A DNA stretch of 64,000 nucleotides from Balanoglossus misakiensis. Lineage: Eukaryota > Hemichordata. Shown piece by piece: positions 10,335 through 19,873 of this stretch (position 1 is its first letter; every line of letters begins with the position of its first letter). A program made the translations under genes and the position numbers. Below the pieces are notes generated by a model. The model was not told the DNA's origin. It saw only the letters and a list, made by a program, of their open reading frames with translations, and made no database searches. The stretch lies in the NCBI GenBank assembly GCA_040954595.2, contig CM082596.2, positions 7,626,001-7,690,000 of the forward strand, written 5' to 3'.

Positions 10335-10527
10335 GCTGAAGCAAAATAATCAAAAAACGACAAAGAAAAAAAGAGAAGCTAAAAAAAGCAACTCACACTC
10401 ACGTCCCACCTGGCTTGTACCAAAAGAAAAGAAGAAACGAAGCTCCACGAGGACGTCGAACGCTGAACAAAACACCTGTTGGAATACTCTTCTTGGATTG
10501 GATATAAACACCAGTAGCAGCAACCAA

Positions 10528-10556
10528 TGATCTTAGCCAAAAGGCCGAGAAGCGAT
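10528..10556 (-). ncRNA. U2 snRNA gene, 5' portion (interrupted)
   Basis: On the minus strand these 29 nt begin ATCGCTTCTCGGCCTTTTGG and continue CTAAGATCA, identical to the highly conserved 5' end of U2 snRNA, which pairs with U6 to build the catalytic spliceosome core. The match stops at U2 position 29 and LINE sequence follows. The rest of the gene resumes at 4627. Confidence 0.95.
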
Positions 10557-10600
10557 ATTGGCTGTCGGCCCGGAACTTTCGACGGTATCAAGCTCAACAA

Positions 10601-10620
10601 AACTTAATGTATGGTTTGGT
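10601..10620 (-). promoter_or_regulatory. Putative proximal sequence element of the U2 gene
   Basis: The minus strand reads ACCAAACCATACATTAAGTT at about -45 to -64 from the U2 start, the normal position for the PSE bound by SNAPc. It resembles vertebrate PSEs (ACCNTNACNNTNAA core). No TATA box follows at -25, as expected for a Pol II snRNA promoter. Position supports the call more than sequence. Confidence 0.45.
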
Positions 10621-10939
10621 CGATAGGTTGCTCATTAATCAAGGTTGCATGTTTTATTTGTCATTAAATCAAAGCTGTGGAGAAAAAACTAAAGCTTTGA
10701 ATATTAAAACAACAAATTGTGAAATCAAGGATTCATGAAACAGGACTGATTTCTCTTATTTTACAATAAAACGACAAAAAATGCATAGCACCTAAATTAA
10801 CATTTATATGCAAAGTTCAAAATTAGCATATGCATAGTCTTATAAATCATATGCAAATATCAAGAGAACAAATTGCCCTTATCGGCGAGGGCGTACTTGC
10901 AACAACTTTGTTAAAACTTCCTGATTTGATAATGTCCAC

Positions 10940-11086
10940 AATCTGATTAAAATCAGATGTAGGGTACGGCGACGTTTTTTACTTACGCAGTGCGGTATTC
11001 TTATGCTGTCGCCTCACATAAGAATACAGCACTGCGTAAGTAAAAGACGTACGTCGCCGTACCCTACATCTGATTTTAATCAGATT
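10940..11086. mobile_element. Fold-back element (147 bp)
   Basis: A nearly perfect inverted repeat. The left arm starts AATCTGATTAAAATCAGATG and runs through GTAGGGTACGGCGACG and an AATAC-type segment; the right arm mirrors it and ends CATCTGATTTTAATCAGATT. The loop lies near 11005-11015. The outer AATCTGATTAAAATCAGAT is itself palindromic. A fragment of the same end appears at 45431-45454. It has no coding capacity and looks like a non-autonomous fold-back or MITE copy. Confidence 0.75.
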
Positions 11087-11303
11087 GGGGTTTCTCATGA
11101 ATAACATACGCTACCCCCACCAGTGTTCAATTAAAATTCAACTGTCGTTTTTATTCGTTGGCACCCGAACAATAAAATCTAGTTGCGAAGATATACCATG
11201 CCTTAAAAGTTAAGAACATGTTTGATACCTGTCATTTACTGTCAAAATATGCAGGTGCAGGTAATTATTTTAACAATACATAAAAAATATCAAATTATGA
11301 TCA

Positions 11304-11406
11304 ATAAAGTAAACATCGGTCAGTTCTCACTTGGTTATACCATAGACCCTATTTTCTCTAGGGTCTATGGTTATACCCAGTACTCGCTGACCGATGTTTA
11401 CTTTAT
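11304..11406. repeat. Inverted repeat (about 103 bp)
   Basis: The outer arms ATAAAGTAAACATCGGTCAG and CTGACCGATGTTTACTTTAT, plus inner arms GGTTATACCATAGACCCTA and TAGGGTCTATGGTTATACC, fold into one hairpin with a small unpaired bulge in each arm and a short loop near 11355. It is probably a small fold-back transposon remnant. Confidence 0.7.
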
Positions 11407-13042
11407 CAACTTAATCCGTGGATGGACACAAATTAAGTCGTTAGCAGGCGCTTAATGGGAAATGCGATAGCTTTTATTCTGGATTAGCTAATGATAAGAC
11501 AGGTGGGGAAAATGCAGATCGAAACGTTCTCCGCCATTTATAACTTTCATGTTTGCAGCCCCCTGTGGGAATACTAATAATTACGATGCTTTGGATACGT
11601 TGTGGTCATATCTGCCGGGCTTCTTTCTACACTGTTCTGTGTTTTTTTCGCGTCCGCTTACGATATAAACCATTAACAATTGCTCAATGCAAAACGAGTG
11701 AAAAATATAATCTGGAATGAATATAGATTTTAATTCTCAAATATGTTCGTATGTAGAGTAAGCCATCAGTCACTTGGCGTATTTTTATATTTCATGTCTT
11801 GGTAATTAATTTCTTCTCCGTCTCTTGTCTTCCGCTACGTTTCGAATATTTGCCTGTAGTGGTTCACGATAACGTTGACACTAATCTGAACGTGTTCACT
11901 CCACTCAACATGTTAAGAAATTTGTTATTTCATTTATGGCGGTGGGCTTGGAGCAAATCTAAATTCGACAGATGTTTCAAGTGTTCCTCCCGATTGGCTG
12001 GAGAATGGCATTAACCACTGATTTGGCATAACAAGGTTCAAACACCAGGTCTCTTTCTGTATTGCTTTACGAGGCTAATTTAGTTGTCCCGGAGGCAACG
12101 TCATAAACGGGAGCTTTAAATCATGCACCGAGGAAAATATACATTTCGCTCGCCGCTCAGTCAGCTTGGATAATGAGAAATGAAACACTCACGTAACCAC
12201 AGGTGCTTGTGGATGTTGATATGGAATTGCCTGTGTACAGAGAGGCCGCTCCATATCACCATTCGCACACACCCATGCATGTGCACGAAGCGTACAGACC
12301 TCCACTCCGCCACGCCTCATTTATTTGACAAAACATTACTACTGCGCGCACGGAAACTAATGACGTCTCACAGTAACGCGTGTGCTGGTTATCGGCAAGA
12401 AAAATCTGTGTATGTTTTGTTAAAAGGGGCGAGAGAGATAGAAACAGTATTCATTCTTTAGTAGGATACGTTTTCAAATTTATTGTCCCGAACTAATTCA
12501 CAGTCAGCTTCAAATTGTGGTTATACATCATTTGGTATGTTGAAGAATTTCTAGCATTGCTGTTGCGTCCTCGTGTTACTGTAACCCCGTACCTCCCATA
12601 CCATTCCCTGTCCAAGTTGTCAAGACTTTTGGCAGCGGCAATTAATTCACGGGAGAACTGGCAGGTACACCCACCAGATTTCAAATGGGTCATGAAAGTA
12701 TAAAATTAAGTCTCTGTTCAGTGGTAAAATTTGATGAATTGTGCCTTGTCTACAATTAATTTTACTAAACTAAGTCGATTATTCGAGAAGTTGCTCTCAA
12801 AGCACATCCATTTTGTACAGGTTGACAGATTTCCAATAGACCATTTCCCGAACTTCACGAGACCCTGCGAGATCTCGCGTAGCTAGGTACGTCATTTTGG
12901 AGGACATTCTGATGAGGTTAAACACGTAGTCCATAGTGTTAAACGGCACGGCACAAAAATTACAATTTTGTAGGCCTCTGTACCTATTCTAGTTTCATAC
13001 ACACTTTGAATTGTGTAACTTGGCTAACAACCTGTTGCTAGG
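11407..13042. other. Intergenic, no gene recognised
   Basis: I see no supported exon or RNA gene. A CTGCGAGATCTCGCG motif at about 12869-12883 is related to the duplicated motif at 13055 and 13101. A short minus-strand frame near 12530-12660 is discussed among the rejected items. Confidence 0.4.
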
Positions 13043-13131
13043 TAATTAACCAAGTCTCGCGAGATCTCGCAATGAACGGAAAATAATCTAATTAACCAAG
13101 TCTCGCGAGATCTCGCAATGAACGGAAAATA
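13043..13131. repeat. Tandem duplication carrying TCTCGCGAGA
   Basis: A unit of about 43 bp (TAATTAACCAAG, TCTCGCGAGA, TCTCGCAATGAACGGAAAATA) is present twice, at about 13043-13084 and 13089-13131. Each copy holds one TCTCGCGAGA palindrome (13055-13064 and 13101-13110). In vertebrates this motif is a CpG-dependent promoter element bound by BANP. Here it lies 27-115 bp past the stop codon of the first GPCR, so a role for that gene is not obvious. Confidence 0.7.
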
Positions 13132-13157
13132 CATGTAATCTATTGCCTCAGTTCACG

Positions 13158-14288
13158 CTATACGTAGTCAACTTTGCTATTATGCGTTGGTGGAGGTGTA
13201 TAACCTTTAGGTTTGACACTGAGGAGTTCAGAAGACGTCGTTCGCCTTTGGCTGGACAGTGCACTGCCGCTGCTGTCGCTTTGCCGTCTGGCCGCGTTGA
13301 CGAGCAAGTCGGCCGTGCAGATTTTCCTCACGCTCTGACGGTACTCCCGGTGCCGGAGGACGGAAGTCACCGGCCCCATGGCGGCGCTGCCCAGGGCCAC
13401 CAGCATCCCGATGACCACGTACGAGTTGTCCGTGCACTGCGGGCAGAGGAGGGTGATGTGGAGGAGGATGAGGAAGGGCAGCCAGAAGACGACGATGAAG
13501 AAGAGGATCACCAGCAGCGTGACGGTGCTCTTCTTGCTGGCTTTGAACTTGCCCGTTGCCGCCGAGGCGCCCTGCTTCGGCCGCGTGCGGTTTATATGCC
13601 TGACGGCCTGCTTGGCGATGCATATGACCCGGCTGTTGAAAAAGACGATGAGCACAATACACGGCACCATGACGACGTAGAGTATGACCGCAAAGAAGGA
13701 AAATTTGTTGGTGGTCTTTTGGGAGCAGACGAAATCCGTATCGTTGGCTCGCTGCCAGTAGTTATTCCAGCCTAACAGCGGTGAGAAACTTATCAGTGTG
13801 GCGATCAGCCAGATCAGAATTATGACCAGGAAGCTTCTGCTTTTGGTCATCTTTCGGTCGTAGGCGAAGGGGTAGGCTACTTTGTAGTGGAGGTCAAACG
13901 AGGTCACCAGCATGTTCAGCATGAAGGTGACGAGCACGAAGATGGGCAGGCAGGTGACGGCCACGCAGCTCCAGTAGCCGTGGAACCGCTCCGGGGTGTT
14001 GGTCAGCGCGATCACCACGGGAAGCGTCACCAGGCCCACGGTCAGGCCCGCCACGGTGAAGCTGGCGTAGAAGTAGTACGAGGCGCTGTGCAGCTTCTTG
14101 TTGGTGGCGGTCGTCAGCAGAATGGCGGCGTTCAGCAGGACGATGCTGGCGCTCAGGGTTGTCATGACGACGGTGCCGAGGGTGCCGATTCGGAGCGCCT
14201 CGTCGGTGGACATGTTGTGGCCCCTGGTCGAATTGTAGATGGTCTTGTCAATGACACAGTGATTTCCAGCGAGCATTTCGGCGCGCAT
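13158..14288 (-). CDS. Atypical class A (rhodopsin-family) GPCR, intronless
   Basis: A seven-transmembrane receptor of 376 residues with an N-glycosylation site (NST, about 19-21) in its N-terminus. It aligns without gaps to adenosine-receptor-like segments: FTVAGLTVG in TM2, SPLLGWNN after TM4, WLPFLILLHITLLCPQC in TM6, and the helix 8 segment RHREYRQSVRKI. The disulfide cysteines are kept (C108 and the ECL2 C188). Hallmark residues are missing: Asp2.50 is Gly81, the DRY motif is D132-L-H, and NPxxY is G305-P-V-T-S. The C-terminal tail is serine-rich and ends DYV. Its ligand cannot be inferred. A paralogue lies 5.6 kb away on the same strand at 19874, with the same substitutions at 2.50 and 7.49. 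An in-frame ATG at residue 5 or 26 could also be the start. Confidence 0.88.
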   Translation of the reverse strand: MRAEMLAGNHCVIDKTIYNSTRGHNMSTDEALRIGTLGTVVMTTLSASIVLLNAAILLTTATNKKLHSASYYFYASFTVAGLTVGLVTLPVVIALTNTPERFHGYWSCVAVTCLPIFVLVTFMLNMLVTSFDLHYKVAYPFAYDRKMTKSRSFLVIILIWLIATLISFSPLLGWNNYWQRANDTDFVCSQKTTNKFSFFAVILYVVMVPCIVLIVFFNSRVICIAKQAVRHINRTRPKQGASAATGKFKASKKSTVTLLVILFFIVVFWLPFLILLHITLLCPQCTDNSYVVIGMLVALGSAAMGPVTSVLRHREYRQSVRKICTADLLVNAARRQSDSSGSALSSQRRTTSSELLSVKPKGYTPPPTHNSKVDYV

Positions 14289-15551
14289 AGGCCCACAGCA
14301 GTGCTCACACTGGCTGTGTGAAATACAGAAACTGTTGCAAGTGACGTGTGTCTATTATCCCTTATCAAACAGTAGCATCTGCTTCAATTTTCTTTGAACG
14401 GAATGTCCATCTTCGACGTTCGTGTGAAAACGCGGTAAATAAACCAAAGTTTGCACTTTCCCCCAGCTGCTAATCCGCCGTGTCAACGCGAATACAGATC
14501 AGCTGACGCGAAGACGCGTTATCCGGAACGCGTTTTTCGTGCGCTCATTTCCTCAAAGCGTCCAAAATGGTGGGAAACTGACATCAACACAGTCAAATGT
14601 ATCCTTGTCACTTGTCATCCGTTGGACCATTCGGATTGGCTTCCGAACTGTCGTTGTGTCATTCGTTTTTATCCCAAGCTCTGCACAGTGGATGGACGGC
14701 AACTGAATCTCACGCCAAAAAAATGGAGACGACGACACTCGCATCACAGCACCGATGGATAAAAAACCTGGTTTTTCGTCCAATTATAAGGAGCGTGTTG
14801 ACAACTTCCCGTTGCTGATGAGATCCCCGGTGACACCGAAACTGATCTATCTCCAGCCGCATTCCGCGGAGACTCAATGGCCTTCTGCAATTCGCGGCAC
14901 AATTACAACCTTGCCACTGCCACGGTAGCACCCGCTTTTGACCGTGCAATGAATCCCCAGCGGGACCAATCCATCATGCGATCGGGTTCGCATCGCGAAA
15001 ATATTTTGATCAGCAGGCAAAATCAATTTCGCTTTAACGGTCTTCTTTAATCTGATGTAGTCCAAAGTACGAAAATGTACCCCGGGATGTCGGGGGTGAT
15101 CGTTATCAATAGTTTCCGATTGTCTGCGTGCGCGCGCTGGGAAGATGTGATATTAAATGGTCGTGATGCTCCAAAGCATCATGGGAGTTTCTGGAGATGA
15201 TAATAATGTACAACGGGGGCGATTCAGGTAAAATATCGCTTTTTTATCAGATGTACGTCTTTAAAGGTTATATCATCTCACCTATAAGTGGCCACCAATA
15301 TTCCTTTTACGGGCACCATGCTCTTGAGGTGAAGTGCAAAGCTGTTTATCCAAAGGACTACTCGTTGAAAGTGGAACGTATACAGAATTTGAAATATGTT
15401 TTCCCCACTGAGCAAATATGATTCCCTATAAATTATATCGCTAGTAGTTCGTAGACACAGCCTCTAGAGACGACTAAAACCCCCGTTGCTTCTGTTTTTG
15501 TGGGATTATTTCTAGGCTGATGTGTATGTTTCGCTTGTTATCGTCTTCATG
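14289..15551. other. Upstream flank of the first GPCR, no feature recognised
   Basis: Probably the promoter and 5' UTR region of the receptor gene. I see no TATA box or other distinct signal that I can defend, and no coding exon. Confidence 0.35.
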
Positions 15552-15842
15552 GCCTGGTCTCCATATACCCAGTGTGTTTAAGAGTCTATCTAGACTAGCC
15601 CACTAGTCGCTTGGTGATTTTTAAATCCCAAAATCCCAATACTTTTTTTCGGTGTTTTTTTGTCTTAATAAATAATTTCAATACTTTTTGCGTGCATGCT
15701 TGCCTTGAGCGTGTTTTTGGTAGTGAGGTGAGTTTTGAATTTGGGACTGAGCTTGTGGTTTCGGGTAGCGTCGCGTTCCTTACACAATGAAGCTCATAGA
15801 CTTGGAGCAAGTCTAGAGTCTATCTGGGTATGGAGACCAGGC
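15552..15842. mobile_element. MITE with GCCTGGTCTCCATA ends
   Basis: The ends are inverted repeats: GCCTGGTCTCCATATACCCAG on the left and its near complement, ending TATGGAGACCAGGC, on the right. Between them is a segment (about 15588-15822) starting AGACTAGCCCACTAGTCGCTTGG and ending TAGACTTGGAGCAAGTCTA, which is shared with 44267-44565. No coding capacity. The element at 50044-50442 has related GGAGACCAGG termini. Confidence 0.65.
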
Positions 15843-16787
15843 TATCGTCTTTAATACAAGGTGACTAAATCGGATTTATTCTGCAGCATCCTTTATTGGT
15901 TATAGAGACGGCGACACACCTGTCTTTGTCGATACACTAGACAGGGGCTCCAAGATGACAGGGGACAGTGATTTAATGAAATTAGCACGAAATTCGCTTC
16001 AAACCCCCTGGCTACGTTTTACCCGTATACGGAGACATAAATTTACACGCACTTTCATTCACTTAACGATCCTCCCTCGGGATGCAAACGACAATCTGTT
16101 TTTGTTACTGTGCCGACCCGTAATATTTGAGCACAGCTAATAAGATTTTTCAATAAAGGTTTTCTGTCTTTTCATGAAATGGCTGTAATTTTTTTTAAAG
16201 AAGTTCATTGCCTACCTTATTTCAAACAAAACGCCCCTTGCTCACGCAGCAACACTTTCTGTTGCGCTCTTTCTGTCATTCTAGCTAATCTCTCTCTTTC
16301 CGGGTCGTTTGCAAGGTGTCAACTTTAAAATAATGAAATCGGATTCTTGTTATTCTACTTAATGACAGAATGCATTATATTTTACGCCCATGAGTATCTC
16401 AGTGGACTGGAACGAAGACAGGCCCATTCCCAGGCGGCTCATGAACTCCTACATTCTCGTATACCGTTCAGTTAGACGTCTGTGCATGGCCTTGTGCAAT
16501 TTGTCTGTTTTACAACTCTCGATTTGCAGTTTAATATGTCCACGTTGCTAACGCGAATTAGTCAATTGTATTTCTTTTCAGGATTTGAGCTGCTTGGCGA
16601 CAATAGATAAACCAGCACGAACAAACAGTCGCTACATCCTGATCAATATTCTGTACAAATTATATGTATTTGTATCAATATTCTATATGAAAGACAGTCG
16701 AGGCAATATTCTGTAGCAGTAATTATAGTTCGTATCAATATTCTGTGGAATTTATTTGCATCAACATATTCTGCAAGTATTATTTGC

Positions 16788-16791
<4 letters not shown>
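15843..16791. other. Intergenic, no feature recognised
   Basis: No supported gene or RNA. At 16640-16745 the phrase TCAATATTCTGT recurs several times, a weak degenerate repeat just before the microsatellite. Confidence 0.35.
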
Positions 16792-16821
<30 letters not shown>

Positions 16822-16926
16822 TGTATGTATGTATGTATGTATGTATGTATGTATGTATGTATGTATGTATGTATGTATGTATGTATGTATGTATGTATGT
16901 ATGTATGTATGTATGTATGTATGTAT
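16792..16926. repeat. (TATG)n microsatellite
   Basis: About 34 uninterrupted copies of the tetranucleotide TATG. Because the repeat has no stop in any frame it yields long artefactual open frames on both strands, which are not genes. Confidence 0.97.
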
Positions 16927-19026
16927 TTCTTGCCCGCCATACTGACTCCCCGGGGTACACGTTTGCCACTTGTCATGACTCACCCCCCCCCCCCCACCAG
17001 AAAAGGATCTACGAAGCGTTCCAGCATATTATTGCATCATTTTGCGTGAGAGGGCTTAAAGGAAACACGTCACCAAAAGTGCCAGATGGTTACCAAACGA
17101 TTTGGTCTCGAACTAAAAATAAATCCCTATCACAAACAGTTAAAGTGACGCTAAAAGCATGCTGCATTATCGGTATGAAATGATAGATATTGTGTTACAG
17201 TACAACATTTTTGCTTACAATCCGCCCAACCTCTTGACAAATTTCACCTTCTGTGGCACTACAATCATATGTGCTCACTACAGCTAGAGACAACGCCTGG
17301 ATCAAATGAACGGGTTGGACCAGACACACTATATAACATTTCCGCCTTTTCCTGGCGGAATGCTGAAACGGCCACACAATGTATACACAGTTGCTGTATA
17401 TAATGCGGTTATGCTTCCAGGGTTTGTTCGGTTTATGTATACGGCGTGAACGTGAGCAAAATGTTAAACCGCCCAAGTGCCTTTTCAGTTAATATTGAAC
17501 CCGAATTCTAAAAGCATGGCGGTGTTACTGAATGGATTTGATTGAATTTTCGCCCGAATCTGTTCAAACACCTGCACGGAATCCAGGGCAAATTGGTCTG
17601 CTTTTATCGTTGAATTATCGACAAGACGCAAAGTCGCTACATTCTGTTTGACAGCGGGTGGCTTAATTTAATCTCTAGTCAGAAAAAAATCTGCTCCAAG
17701 TATAACGCAACGATGCAATGGCCCATTCGGAATAATTTATATGATCTAAAAAATCAGTGATCATCTGCAATTCTGGTGATGCTGCAGTGACGTAGATGTC
17801 TTCTCGTGCGGAACGAAAAATGATAAATAAAATAAATCCTCAATACGACATCTTTGCTGCTTTCAGACTCACAGACATTGAAAGAGGATTCGTGCAACGC
17901 ATCCCAAGTCGGTCGCAATATCACACTTCGTTAGGTTTATTTGAATATTTCGATTGGGTGTGACGTAAGGTCGTCTGCTTTGGGTGTGACGTAAGGTCGT
18001 CTCCTTGGGTATCGCACGCAATTGTCTCTGCGCAGACTCGAATCAATCATCGTTCACAATTTTAATAAAGCTTTACATGTATGAATAATGATGTAGGCAA
18101 CGGCTGTTAACGAGTGAAACATTCATCTATAGGCATTCACTCAACGTTAACAAGATACTCGTTGTGTACTATGTCTGAGCCGTCCGTATCAATGCACAAA
18201 CATTAACATGACTGTTACGTTCTCATTAAATTACCAGAATCCTCAAGGGAAAAAGACTAGTAATTTTATTTTGACATTTTTTGAATTTTATTTATTGTTA
18301 TGACTTTTGTCCCCTGAAATAGGTCACTTCTTAACATTTTATGCACAGCCCAAAGAATATGATCAAATAAAGAAAATCAATCGAATACTTTCAAATGTCC
18401 ACTAGTGACTTGTAATAATCGTCATGGAAACCTTTGAGACGTGTGAAATAATATGTGGGGTGCACCCCAAAATATAGCCGAATGGACATTATGTGCATAT
18501 AACAGTAGCATGTGATAAACTCACCATTCTGTATTCAGTCAACATCAAAGATTATTGTTTTTCGGAAGTTATCATGTATTAACAACTGTGGATGGGGCAC
18601 CAAAATATGGTCACCTGGACAATAATATATATGTGAATTCTGATTAAATATAACACAACGGCGAGCCTAATATGATAAACAGTCCATTCTGAATTCATTC
18701 AAATACACACCTAAATTTATTGTTTTTCGGAAGTTATTTTGTAACAAAAGCACGATAATTTGGTGTGTTGTGATGAGGGCGCTGTCCGAACGGCAGCTGT
18801 GAATTTGCCACACGTTTACTGCATCGATGGTTCACGGGTCAAGGGTCAGTATGAAGTGGAGATGACATCACCGGCATTCCACCCACTATAGCTTTCGAAA
18901 CATCAAAATTTTATCTACACCCACGCCGCCAAAGCAATAATGTTGGCCAATGCAGATAACTCCAGTGATATTGCCTCCTCACTGGTGTCAAGGAATATAT
19001 GTTACAACAGATTAAACATGTAATAT
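16927..19026. other. Intergenic with a 23-bp duplication near 17954
   Basis: No gene recognised. The 23-bp unit TTGGGTGTGACGTAAGGTCGTCT is present at 17954-17976 and again at 17980-18002; each copy holds TGACGTAA, a CRE/ATF-like site. Two similar passages at about 18470-18560 and 18590-18730 (ATATG..., TTGTTTTTCGGAAGTTAT) suggest an old local duplication. Confidence 0.45.
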
Positions 19027-19660
19027 TTAAGCAATAAAACACCCCCAGCCATGGTATATCACGAGATTTTGACCAGTTCACGACATATACGCACGAGCGA
19101 TAGCGAGTGCGTATATGGAGTTGAACTGGTCAAAATCGAGTGGTATACCATGGCTGGGGGTGTTTTATTGCTATTATATTATGCCAGTATATTGAAACTT
19201 TGCATAAAACATTTTAAAAAGGCATTTTCTTTAACTATGATATATGACTGTGGTATATGGCTAATATATCACGGTCACGTGTCGTGTCTCGACCAATCAA
19301 ATAGCGTGATTTACACCATCAATATACTGGTATAATATAATACATATTATATTATACCAGTATATTGATGGTGTAAATCACGCTATTTGATTGGTCGAGA
19401 CACGACACGTGACCGTGATATATTAGCCATATACCACAGTCATATATCATAGTTAAAGAAAATGCCTTTTTAAAATGTTTTATGCAAAGTTTCAATATAC
19501 TGGCATAATATAATAGCAATAAAACACCCCCAGCCATGGTATACCACTCGATTTTGACCAGTTCAACTCCATATACGCACTCGCTATCGCTCGTGCGTAT
19601 ATGTCGTGAACTGGTCAAAATCTCGTGATATACCATGGCTGGGGGTGTTTTATTGCTTAA
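19027..19660. mobile_element. Nested palindromic element, TTAA-flanked
   Basis: A palindrome of about 634 bp. The left arm (19027-19342) and right arm (19345-19660) are inverse copies; the two arms encode the same 94-residue reading frame in opposite directions, so they are almost identical. Each arm contains a second palindrome at its outer end (19031-19172 and its mirror), starting GCAATAAAACACCCCCAGCC. TTAA flanks both ends. The frames are not credible proteins. Diverged fragments of the same family occur at 48861-49060 and about 50660-50720. TTAA flanks hint at a piggyBac-type origin, but a palindromic flank cannot prove it. Confidence 0.8.
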
Positions 19661-19873
19661 ACATGTCAGGTTTTTATACAACGCAAAATATGTACAGTAA
19701 AATGTGAGCTTTGTGAATGCTTATTAAAGACACAGTGACACAAACTTAAATAGGCCTATTCTTTTTACAAAAAAAAATATCAGCTCACATCAATAAAGAG
19801 CTATGTGCAGACAAACGTCATACTAGTATTGGAATGGGCCCTGGGGAGCTGAACAGCACCCAGGGCCAAAAAA

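Larger units (their letters stand above)
4628..10527 (-). mobile_element. Full-length Tx1/L1-clade LINE inserted in the U2 snRNA gene (Keno-like)
   Basis: A non-LTR retrotransposon of about 5.9 kb, in the same orientation as the U2 gene it splits. In sense order it has a short 5' UTR (10335-10527), ORF1 (10334-8892), a 75-nt spacer to the first ATG of ORF2, ORF2 (8816-5292) and a 3' UTR (5291-4628). Both ORFs are open. The two-ORF layout with CCHC-knuckle ORF1, APE-type endonuclease, reverse transcriptase and C-terminal CCHC fits the L1/Tx1 group. From published work I recall U2-specific Tx1-clade elements named Keno in fish; this insertion site and architecture fit that group, but I could not compare sequences. 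The 3' UTR ends with GTTAGGTTAGGTTAG (4655-4669, minus strand) before the junction. No clean target-site duplication is seen. Confidence 0.88.

Noticed and set aside
12530-12660. A possible minus-strand exon (FSRELIAAAKSLDNLDREW) between an AG and a GTATGG
   Set aside because: Protein-like, but isolated: no matching neighbour exon or family was found.
13143-14321. Plus-strand frames of 100-210 codons over the first GPCR, and similar ones over the second
   Set aside because: They are antisense shadows of GC-rich receptor coding sequence.
16745-17183. Long open frames on both strands across the TATG repeat
   Set aside because: A TATG repeat has no stop in any frame; the frames encode only MYVC or YIHT repeats. 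The same holds for 40869-41257.
19051-19681. Two identical 94-109 residue frames in opposite directions
   Set aside because: They are mirror images from a palindromic element and have no protein-family features.
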